Shown here: positions 1 to 7,496 of the stretch, piece by piece
Numbering within the stretch: position 1 is the first letter of the stretch
Layout of the letters: each line of letters begins with the position of its first letter
Assembly (NCBI GenBank): GCA_028291285.1
Contig: JAQGIJ010000100.1
Coordinates: 1-9,613, forward strand
Direction of reading: 5' to 3'
Source of the DNA: Phenylobacterium sp.
GTDB lineage: Bacteria; Pseudomonadota; Alphaproteobacteria; Caulobacterales; Caulobacteraceae
DNA: 9,613 nt
Position numbers and translations under genes: made by a program
The notes under the pieces: generated by a model
Databases searched by the model: none
What the model saw: the letters and a program-made list of their open reading frames with translations, nothing else
What the model was told of the DNA's origin: nothing

Positions 1-515
1 CCGATGAGGTGGGCGCGCTGAGCACCACCCAGCTGAAGGGCGTGACCACCGGCCAGCTGGCCGGGCTGAGCAGCACCAACCTGTCGGGCCTGACCTCGGG
101 CCAGGTGGGCTCGCTGACCGCGACGCAAATCGGCGCCCTCTCGACGACCAACATCACGGGCCTGACGTCGACCCAGATCGGCGGTCTCCAGTCGACCCAG
201 CTGAAGGGCCTGACCTCGGCTCAAGTCGGCGCGCTGAGCTCCGACGAGATCGGTCAGCTGACCCCGGTCCAGATCCAGGCCTTCACCTCGAGCCAGGTGG
301 GGCAGCTGGCGACCGCGATCGTCGGCGCCCTGACCACGACCGAGGTCGGCTCGCTGCTGTCGACGCAGATCGGAGGCTTCACGACCACCCAGCTCACGCA
401 ACTGACGACGACGAATATCAGCGCCATGACCTCGACGCAGGTCTCCGGGTTCACCCAGACCCAGGTTGCATCGATGTCCCAGGCGCAGGCGGAGGCCTAC
501 GTCCTCGCCGGATAA
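1..515 (+). CDS. Octapeptide-repeat Ser/Thr-rich protein, C-terminal fragment (5' end outside window)
   Basis: The reading frame is open from the first complete codon (base 3, Asp-Glu-Val) to TAA at 513-515, so the gene starts left of the window. The GTG at base 9 is an internal Val codon inside a repeat, not a start. The 170 visible residues divide cleanly into 20 consecutive 8-residue units of the form T-Q-[I/V/L]-x-[G/A]-[L/F/M]-[T/S]-[T/S], followed by a 10-residue tail ending in YVLAG. About 54 of 170 residues are Ser or Thr; there is no Cys or Trp and few charged residues. The unit resembles a helix N-cap (S/T-x-x-Q/E) followed by two hydrophobic positions, so a solenoid of short helices is possible, though a beta structure cannot be excluded. 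Units are conserved in protein but have drifted in DNA, which suggests old duplications under selection. Function is unknown; a surface or secreted structural protein is a guess. The next gene is a GT41 glycosyltransferase, which makes this a candidate acceptor. Confidence 0.8.
   Translation, partial: DEVGALSTTQLKGVTTGQLAGLSSTNLSGLTSGQVGSLTATQIGALSTTNITGLTSTQIGGLQSTQLKGLTSAQVGALSSDEIGQLTPVQIQAFTSSQVGQLATAIVGALTTTEVGSLLSTQIGGFTTTQLTQLTTTNISAMTSTQVSGFTQTQVASMSQAQAEAYVLAG
3..482 (+). repeat. Tandem 24-bp coding repeats (20 octapeptide units)
   Basis: Twenty head-to-tail 24-base units encode the octads of the partial first gene. The phase is constant, with no insertion or deletion in the visible part. 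Some units stay close in DNA: the segment encoding TQLKG occurs at about 30-44 and again at about 198-212. Most units differ at third positions. The array probably continues to the left of the window. Confidence 0.85.
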
Positions 516-521
516 CGGGCA

Positions 522-549
522 CGCCGGCCGCAGCAGACCGCGGCCGGCG
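522..549 (+). terminator. Strong GC hairpin after the octad-repeat gene
   Basis: A perfect 10-bp inverted repeat (522-531 with 540-549, arms CGCCGGCCGC and GCGGCCGGCG) encloses an 8-base loop and begins 6 bases after the TAA stop. No T-run follows, so it is not a textbook intrinsic terminator. In high-GC bacteria such hairpins commonly mark 3' ends or block exonucleases. It suggests the repeat gene's transcript mostly ends here and that the GT41 gene has its own promoter. Confidence 0.6.
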
Positions 550-587
550 CCTCCCTCTGGGACGTGCGGCGAGACAACGCTGCGGAC

Positions 588-603
588 TGATCCTGGCGGA
601 TCA
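588..603. promoter_or_regulatory. 16-bp palindrome upstream of the GT41 gene
   Basis: TGATCC-TGGC-GGATCA is a perfect inverted repeat with 6-bp arms and a 4-bp centre, lying 85 bp before the GT41 start codon. It could be an operator for a dimeric regulator or a small hairpin. A weak sigma70-like pair follows at 607-635 (TTGGTG, 17 bp, GATGAT), which would put the palindrome just upstream of the promoter. No regulator family can be named from this. Confidence 0.35.
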
Positions 604-688
604 CGATTGGTGGGCCGGTATCGCCATGCGATGATTTCTTCCTACGAAACACCGTCACCGCCGGCCACCGCCGCCTATCGAGAGCTCC

Positions 689-2791
689 ATGTCCGACAAC
701 GTCTTCCTTGAGGCGCTGCAGAAGATCACCGACGGCGCTCTGCCGCTGGCTGCCCTGATCGACGTGGCCTCGACGCTGAACGCCGCCAACCAGCGGCCGC
801 TCTCCAAACAGCTCTACCGGCTGTGGGCGCGCCTGAACGAGAGCGATCCCCAGGTCCATGTGGCGCTCTTCAATTGCGCCGTGCTGGAGAGCGATTGCGG
901 CGAGCTCGCCCAGGCGGCCGATCACCTGAAGCAGGCGATCGGCGTCGATCCGGACTTCCTGCCGGCCTACATCAACCTGGGCGGCGTGCTGGAGCGGGGC
1001 GGGGCGGCGCCCGAAGGCATCGAGACCTGGAAGGCCATGCTGGGCCGGGTGATGGGCGTGACCGGCGCCTCCATGGAGATGAAGACCACTGCGCTGAAGC
1101 AGATCGGGCGGGTGTTCTCCGATCATTACCAGCCGGCCTCGGCCGAGGTGGCGCTGCGCGAGTGCCTGGAGCTTGTCCCAAACCAGCGCGAGGTGATCGA
1201 GCAATACGTCGCGCTCCGGCTGGGCCAGTGCAAATGGCCCGTGATGGCGGCCTCCGAGCGGGTCGATCGCAACACCCTGATGATGGGCATCAGCCCGCTC
1301 TCGACCTGCGCCTTCACTGACGATCCCATGCTGCAGCTGGCCACGGCGGCGCGCTACGTCGAGCAGGCGGTGCAGGAGCCCGAGGACAATCCGTCCGACC
1401 GGCGCGCGGCGCCCGTCGATCTCGCCGGCCGGCGGATCCGGGTGGGCTATGTGTCGTCGGACCTGCGCGACCACGCGATCGGCTATCTGATGGCGGAGCT
1501 CTTCGAGCTGCACGACCGCTCGCAGGTGGAGGTCTTCGCCTACTACTGCGGAAAGGTCGACGAGGGGGCGCTGAACACCCGGATCAAGGGGGCGGTGGAG
1601 CACTGGGTGGACATCCGGGAGTTGAGCGACGCCGCGGCCGCCGAGCGGATCGCCGCCGACGGCATCGATGTGCTGGTGGACGTGAACGGCCACACCCGCG
1701 ACGCCCGCAGCGTCCTCCTCGCGCTTCGGCCTGCGCCCATCATCGTGAATTGGCTGGGTTTTCCGGGCTCCATGGGGACCCCCTACCACCACTATGTCAT
1801 CGCCGACGCGTGGATCATCCCACCCGAATCGGAGCGCTACTACAGCGAGAAGGTGCTGCGGCTCCCCTGCTACCAGCCGAACGATCGCAAGCGGTTCGTG
1901 TCGCCGAACCGGCCGACCCGCGCCGAGGCCGGCCTGCCCGAAGACGCCTTCGTGTTCTGCAGCTTCAACGGCTTGCAGAAGCTCACCCGCTTCACCTTCC
2001 TGCGCTGGCTCGAGATCCTGCGCGAGACGCCGAACAGTGTGCTCTGGCTGCTCGACCCGGGCCCGGAGACCCTGCAGCGCCTGGGCGACTTCGCCGAACA
2101 GCACGGCGTGGCGCGCTCGCGGCTCATCAGTGCGCCGAAGCTCGCCAACCCCCACCACCTGGCGCGTTATCCGCTGGCGGATCTGTTCCTCGACAGCTTC
2201 CCCTATGGTGCGCACACCACCGCCTCGGACGCGCTCTGGATGGGGGTGCCGCTGCTGACCCTGTCCGGCCGCAGCTTCGCCTCCCGCGTCTGCGGCAGCC
2301 TGGTGCGCGCTGCGGGCCTGCCGGAGCTGGTCTGCGAGAGCCCGCAGGCCTTCGTCAGCCGGGCGATCGAGCTCGGCAACGACCGCGCCTCGGTGGCGGC
2401 GCTGAAGATCAAGCTCGAGCTCCACCGCGGGACCTGCGATCTTTTCAACATGGAGCAGCTGGTCCACAGCCTGGAGGGGCTCTACGCCGGCATGTGCGCC
2501 GACTATGCGCAAGGCCTGCTGCCGCGGCCTGACCTCAGCAACCTGGACGTCTACCTGCGCGTCGGAATCGAGCGCGACCACGAAGCCGAGGAGATGAGCG
2601 AGGTCGCCGATTACGAGGGCTATTACCGCGAGAAGCTTGCGCGCCGCCATCGCGCACGCGCAATCCGCGCCGACGCGCGGCTGTGGTCGGTCGCCGACGA
2701 CGCCCAGGCGAACGGCGAGTCTCTTGCCGATGCCGAGCCCGCGTCCGAGGCAGAGCCCGCGCGCCGCCGCGGGCGCCGCGCCGCCGGCTGA
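689..2791 (+). CDS. TPR-containing GT41 glycosyltransferase (O-GlcNAc-transferase type)
   Basis: This 700-aa cytosolic protein most likely transfers a sugar from a UDP-sugar to Ser/Thr of proteins. Residues about 54-120 form two or so TPR-like helical repeats (e.g. AYINLGGVLERGG at 93-105), far fewer than in animal OGT. The catalytic region runs from about 249 to 605. Its motifs match OGT in order: VGYVSSDLRDH (252-262; H262 at the place of human OGT H498), DVNGHTRDAR then LRPAP (331-350), FNGLQK (426-431; K431 at the place of UDP-binding K842), PNSVLWLL (448-455), and AHTTASD (508-514; H509 and D514 at the places of H920 and D925). From about 625 the tail is charged and low in complexity, ending RRRGRR; this is absent from typical GT41 cores. 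There is no signal peptide or membrane segment. ATG at 689 is the first start in the open frame; the upstream GAGAG is a weak ribosome site. Family assignment is firm. The donor sugar (GlcNAc, glucose, xylose or other) and the acceptor are not shown; flagellin or the octad-repeat neighbour are candidates. Confidence 0.9.
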   Translation: MSDNVFLEALQKITDGALPLAALIDVASTLNAANQRPLSKQLYRLWARLNESDPQVHVALFNCAVLESDCGELAQAADHLKQAIGVDPDFLPAYINLGGVLERGGAAPEGIETWKAMLGRVMGVTGASMEMKTTALKQIGRVFSDHYQPASAEVALRECLELVPNQREVIEQYVALRLGQCKWPVMAASERVDRNTLMMGISPLSTCAFTDDPMLQLATAARYVEQAVQEPEDNPSDRRAAPVDLAGRRIRVGYVSSDLRDHAIGYLMAELFELHDRSQVEVFAYYCGKVDEGALNTRIKGAVEHWVDIRELSDAAAAERIAADGIDVLVDVNGHTRDARSVLLALRPAPIIVNWLGFPGSMGTPYHHYVIADAWIIPPESERYYSEKVLRLPCYQPNDRKRFVSPNRPTRAEAGLPEDAFVFCSFNGLQKLTRFTFLRWLEILRETPNSVLWLLDPGPETLQRLGDFAEQHGVARSRLISAPKLANPHHLARYPLADLFLDSFPYGAHTTASDALWMGVPLLTLSGRSFASRVCGSLVRAAGLPELVCESPQAFVSRAIELGNDRASVAALKIKLELHRGTCDLFNMEQLVHSLEGLYAGMCADYAQGLLPRPDLSNLDVYLRVGIERDHEAEEMSEVADYEGYYREKLARRHRARAIRADARLWSVADDAQANGESLADAEPASEAEPARRRGRRAAG

Positions 2792-2792
2792 G

Positions 2793-2811
2793 CCCGGCCG
2801 CGCCCGCCGGG
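2793..2811 (+). terminator. Small GC hairpin directly after the GT41 stop
   Basis: CCCGGC (2793-2798) pairs with GCCGGG (2806-2811) across a 7-base loop, starting one base after the TGA. No T-run follows. An overlapping alternative (2801-2805 with 2810-2814) also exists. In DNA this rich in GC, a 6-bp stem can arise by chance, so a terminator role is only possible. Confidence 0.3.
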
Positions 2812-2930
2812 GCGGAGCAGGCGTACGCCGTCGCGTGACCGCGCCCGATGAATCGAAATAGGCTCTATCGCTCAAGGGTGGGCCGCGGCTGCCGCTGGCG
2901 CCGGCTCAGGAAGGATTCGAGGCTCACGCG

Positions 2931-3878
2931 ATGAAACGCATCCTGGTCACCGGCGGGGCCGGCTTCATCGGTTCGCACCTATGCGAGCGCCTGCTGGCCC
3001 AGGGCCACGAGGTGCTCTGCGTCGACAACTTCTACACCGGCGCCCGGCGCAACGTGGCCCACCTGATCGACAATGCGAATTTCGAGCTGTTGCGCCACGA
3101 CGTGACTTTCCCGCTCTTCGTGGAGGTGGACGAGATCTACAACCTGGCCTGCCCGGCCTCGCCGATCCACTACCAGTACGATCCGGTGCAGACGACCAAG
3201 ACTTCGGTGCATGGGGCGATCAACATGCTGGGCCTCGCCAAGCGCCGGAAGGCGAAGATCTTCCAGGCCTCCACCAGCGAGGTCTACGGCGACCCGACCG
3301 TCCATCCGCAGCCGGAGGAATACTGGGGCAACGTCAACCCGATCGGCTTCCGCTCCTGCTACGACGAGGGCAAGCGCTGCGCCGAGACCTTGTTCTTCGA
3401 CTACTACCGCCAGCACAGGCTGCGCATCAAGGTCGCGCGGATCTTCAACACCTACGGCCCGCGCATGCACCCGAACGACGGGCGGGTGGTCTCCAACTTC
3501 GTCGTCCAGGCGCTGAAGGGCGATCCGATCACGCTCTACGGCGAGGGCCAGCAGACCCGCTCCTTCTGCTTCGTCGATGACCTGGTGGAGGGTTTCCTGC
3601 GCCTGATGGAGACCGGCGACGAGGTCACCGGGCCGATCAACCTCGGCAACCCCGGCGAGTTCACCATCCGCGCTCTGGCCGAGAAGGTGGTCGAGCTGAC
3701 CGGATCGAAGTCGACGATCGAGTACCGGCCGCTGCCACAGGACGACCCCCAGCAGCGCCAGCCGGACATCACCAAGGCCAAGACCCTGCTGGGCTGGCAG
3801 CCCAGCATCCATCTGGAGGAGGGTCTCAGGCGCACCATCGCCTACTTCGACCAGCTGCTCGTCGCCGGCGAAGCCTGA
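2931..3878 (+). CDS. uxs: UDP-glucuronate decarboxylase (UDP-xylose synthase), SDR family
   Basis: This 315-aa soluble enzyme is predicted to convert UDP-glucuronate to UDP-xylose and CO2 using bound NAD+. The extended-SDR Rossmann motif [10 protein letters not shown] is at residues 7-16. The active-site segment STSEVYGDP is at 114-122, the catalytic YDEGK (Y144, K148) at 144-148, and [11 protein letters not shown], a substrate-binding segment, at 207-217. [10 protein letters not shown] (73-82) followed by PVQTTKTSV (85-93) is the segment that separates UXS from related dTDP-glucose dehydratases and UDP-glucose epimerases. Length matches bacterial single-domain UXS, and the N-terminal membrane anchor of eukaryotic forms is absent. 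GAGG 8 bases before ATG supports the start. It lies 139 bp downstream of the GT41 gene on the same strand, so it may be co-transcribed or have its own promoter. UDP-xylose would serve polysaccharide, lipopolysaccharide or protein glycosylation; no other sugar-polymer genes are visible here. Confidence 0.9.
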   Translation: MKRILVTGGAGFIGSHLCERLLAQGHEVLCVDNFYTGARRNVAHLIDNANFELLRHDVTFPLFVEVDEIYNLACPASPIHYQYDPVQTTKTSVHGAINMLGLAKRRKAKIFQASTSEVYGDPTVHPQPEEYWGNVNPIGFRSCYDEGKRCAETLFFDYYRQHRLRIKVARIFNTYGPRMHPNDGRVVSNFVVQALKGDPITLYGEGQQTRSFCFVDDLVEGFLRLMETGDEVTGPINLGNPGEFTIRALAEKVVELTGSKSTIEYRPLPQDDPQQRQPDITKAKTLLGWQPSIHLEEGLRRTIAYFDQLLVAGEA

Positions 3879-3931
3879 GGCGGTTCCGGTGAGGCTTAAG
3901 GCCGCGGTCGGATAACGCCGTCACCAGTCCC

Positions 3932-3950
3932 TTGCCGGGTGATCCGGCGA
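3932..3950 (+). terminator. Hairpin in the uxs-to-lipoprotein gap
   Basis: TTGCCGG (3932-3938) pairs with CCGGCGA (3944-3950) across a 5-base loop; the stem is 7 bp including one G-T pair. It lies about 55 bp after the uxs stop and 40 bp before the lipoprotein start. It could end the uxs transcript or lie in the leader of the next gene. A second, looser pairing (AAGCCT 3871-3876 with AGGCTT 3892-3897) spans the uxs stop codon. Confidence 0.35.
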
Positions 3951-3990
3951 AGCGCAACCTTCCCGCATAACAACCTCGGGGAGGTGATTC

Positions 3991-4443
3991 ATGCGTACCC
4001 TAATGATCGTCGCGGGCCTTGCGGCCACGCTCGGCCTGGCCGCCTGCGAGCAGTCCAAGAGCGCAGCCACGGAAGCTGCGCCCGTGGCCAAGAAATCAGC
4101 TTCGCGCTCGGCGCAGATGTATGCCGGCCAGGAGCAGATCCTGGAGGTCGACGCCGCGACCGTGGAGAAGTCCGGCGACGCGCTCAGCCTCAAGGCCACC
4201 GGCAAGACCGCCATGCCGGGCTACTACAACATGGTCTTCCTGCCCCGGATCAACCCGGGGCCGCCGGCCGACGGGATCTACGACGTCGACGTGATCGGCT
4301 ACCGGCCGCAAGGCGCCGCCGCCCAGGTCGTGACCCCCGTCGAGACCAAGGGGGAGTGGGCGAGCTATCCGAAGGAGCACCTGAAGGGCGTCCGCTTCAT
4401 CGCCAAGAACAACGCGGTCGTGGCGATGCTGCCGCAGGGTTGA
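3991..4443 (+). CDS. Small lipoprotein of unknown function
   Basis: This 150-aa protein has a short N-terminus (MRT), a hydrophobic stretch (residues 4-18) and the lipobox LAAC with Cys19, so it should be lipidated and exported. The residue after Cys is Glu, not Asp; by the E. coli Lol rule that favours the outer membrane, though this rule may not hold here. Residues 20-45 are Ala/Ser/Lys-rich and probably a flexible linker. The remainder (about 46-150) has alternating polar and hydrophobic residues and several Gly/Pro turns (e.g. PRINPGPPADGIYDVDVIGY at 85-104), consistent with a small beta-rich domain. I recognise no family. GGGGAGG at 3978-3984, six bases before ATG, gives a strong start. 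It stands alone on its strand, converging on lon with an 18-bp gap, so it is probably a single-gene unit. Confidence 0.8.
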   Translation: MRTLMIVAGLAATLGLAACEQSKSAATEAAPVAKKSASRSAQMYAGQEQILEVDAATVEKSGDALSLKATGKTAMPGYYNMVFLPRINPGPPADGIYDVDVIGYRPQGAAAQVVTPVETKGEWASYPKEHLKGVRFIAKNNAVVAMLPQG

Positions 4444-4446
4444 GGC

Positions 4447-4455
4447 GGGGGGGGG
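4447..4455. repeat. Nine-G homopolymer between convergent genes
   Basis: A run of nine G lies in the 18-bp gap between the stop codon of the lipoprotein gene (4441-4443) and that of lon (4462-4464, minus strand). It is outside both reading frames as called. Such runs are prone to slippage and to sequencing error; a length change here would not alter either protein. Confidence 0.7.
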
Positions 4456-4461
4456 CGGCGC

Positions 4462-6909
<2,448 letters not shown>

Positions 6910-6916
6910 GGGGCGC

Positions 6917-6923
6917 TTCCTCC
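6917..6923 (-). promoter_or_regulatory. Ribosome binding site of lon in the hsp20-lon gap
   Basis: On the minus strand GGAGGAA lies seven bases before the lon ATG and three bases after the hsp20 TGA. The lon ribosome site thus fills the whole 16-bp junction, leaving no room for a separate promoter. This supports one hsp20-lon transcript, possibly with coupled translation. Confidence 0.7.
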
Positions 6924-6925
6924 GC

Positions 6926-7333
6926 TCAATGGATCTTGCGCAGGCTGACCAGCAGGCAGCCGTTGGCGTTGAGGCGGCGCACGCTGTCGTAACGTCCGGC
7001 CGGCAGCGGCACGCGGCGCTCGAAGCGGCCCTGCGGCAGCTCGAGCCGATGGATGATCGCCGTCTCCAGCTCCCGCGGCAGGATGCGCACGCCGCAGAGC
7101 ACCAGGGCGCCGCCCTCGATCACCGCCTCCACCGCATCCGGGTCGACGCCGGGCAGGGCGGCGAGGATCAGCACTTCGTGGTCGGTCTCCAGCACGTCCA
7201 CCGGCGGTTCCCAGGTGGGCTCGGCCGAGCGCCGGGCGGCTGGACGGAAGAGCTGGCGGTGCAGCCGCTCGGCCCGCGAGAGCATCTGCACTGCGTCGGC
7301 CCACATCCAGGCCGCAGGATCGTCATGCCGCAT
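6926..7333 (-). CDS. Hsp20-family small heat-shock protein (short, variant alpha-crystallin domain)
   Basis: This 135-aa protein is predicted to be an ATP-independent holdase chaperone that binds unfolding proteins. Residues 1-40 are a short N-terminal arm. The alpha-crystallin-like domain runs from about 41 to 131: PVDVLETDHEVLILAALPGV (44-63) is the entry strand pair with the usual 'LPGv' turn, IHRLELPQGRFERRVPLP (94-111) is the strand with the conserved G-x-F-x-R-x-x-x-LP pattern, and LNANGCLLVSL (121-131) is the A-x-x-x-G-x-L motif in degenerate form. The protein stops four residues later (RKIH), so the C-terminal I-x-I/V tail used for oligomer assembly is missing. The start is fixed by GGGGAGGAGG seven bases upstream; the frame is open further upstream, but that would overlap pstS. 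The lon gene follows after 16 bp, which suggests a chaperone-protease pair under stress control. No clear sigma32 promoter was found. Confidence 0.85.
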   Translation of the reverse strand: MRHDDPAAWMWADAVQMLSRAERLHRQLFRPAARRSAEPTWEPPVDVLETDHEVLILAALPGVDPDAVEAVIEGGALVLCGVRILPRELETAIIHRLELPQGRFERRVPLPAGRYDSVRRLNANGCLLVSLRKIH

Positions 7334-7340
7334 CGTCTGG

Positions 7341-7350
7341 CCTCCTCCCC
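7341..7350 (-). promoter_or_regulatory. Strong ribosome binding site deciding the hsp20 start
   Basis: On the minus strand GGGGAGGAGG sits seven bases before the ATG at 7333. It selects this ATG over upstream in-frame candidates that would run into the divergent pstS gene. Confidence 0.75.
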
Positions 7351-7419
7351 CGTGCGGGCAAAAGACCGGGCGAGGCGCCCCGGTTCCCGCGCCGTAGCCT
7401 GAGCTTCGCAATTGCCCGT

Positions 7420-7435
7420 TGTCCGCCGACGGACA
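7420..7435. promoter_or_regulatory. 16-bp palindrome between hsp20 and pstS
   Basis: TGTCCG-CCGA-CGGACA is a perfect inverted repeat with 6-bp arms and a 4-bp centre, extendable by one T-G pair. It lies 61 bp before the pstS ATG and 86 bp upstream of the hsp20 ATG. Its symmetry and position suit an operator for a dimeric regulator, but a chance GC hairpin is possible. Confidence 0.4.
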
Positions 7436-7448
7436 GGCCGCCTTGCAA

Positions 7449-7455
7449 CTGTCAT
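7449..7455 (+). promoter_or_regulatory. Possible Pho-box half site upstream of pstS
   Basis: CTGTCAT equals one half of the PhoB box as known in proteobacteria (two CTGTCAT-like 7-mers with a 4-bp spacer). It lies 41 bp before the pstS ATG. The 7-mers at the expected 11-bp offsets (7438-7444 and 7460-7466) do not match, so a complete box is not present in consensus form. Confidence 0.25.
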
Positions 7456-7496
7456 GCGCGGCGCGCAAAAACCGCCCCGGACTACGGAGCGAGCTC

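Larger units (their letters stand above)
7334..7496. promoter_or_regulatory. Divergent intergenic region between hsp20-lon and pstS
   Basis: These 163 bp must hold promoters for both the leftward hsp20-lon unit and the rightward pstS. Visible elements are a palindrome at 7420-7435, a Pho-box-like half site CTGTCAT at 7449-7455, and GACAG (7432-7436) facing CTGTC (7449-7453) across 12 bp. No convincing sigma70 or sigma32 -35/-10 pair was recognised on either strand. Confidence 0.55.

Noticed and set aside
9..11. GTG as the start codon of the octad-repeat gene
   Set aside because: The frame is open upstream to the window edge and the GTG lies inside a repeat unit (DEVGALST), so the gene is 5'-truncated by the window.
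1..500. Regular repeats that might suggest a CRISPR array
   Set aside because: The 24-bp units are contiguous, diverged in DNA, and encode a conserved octapeptide; there are no spacers.
497..2875. Long minus-strand open frame (792 codons) covering the whole GT41 gene
   Set aside because: It is the antisense shadow of a gene with strong G/C third-position bias. Its translation is low in complexity and shows no family motifs, while the + strand frame carries all GT41 catalytic motifs.
2979..3812. Minus-strand open frame opposite uxs
   Set aside because: It is an antisense shadow; the + frame has every UXS motif.
7419..7496. Upstream TTG start for pstS
   Set aside because: It would add 26 residues before a normal signal peptide, lacks a ribosome site, and would place the palindrome inside coding sequence. 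ATG at 7497 has GGAG at good spacing.
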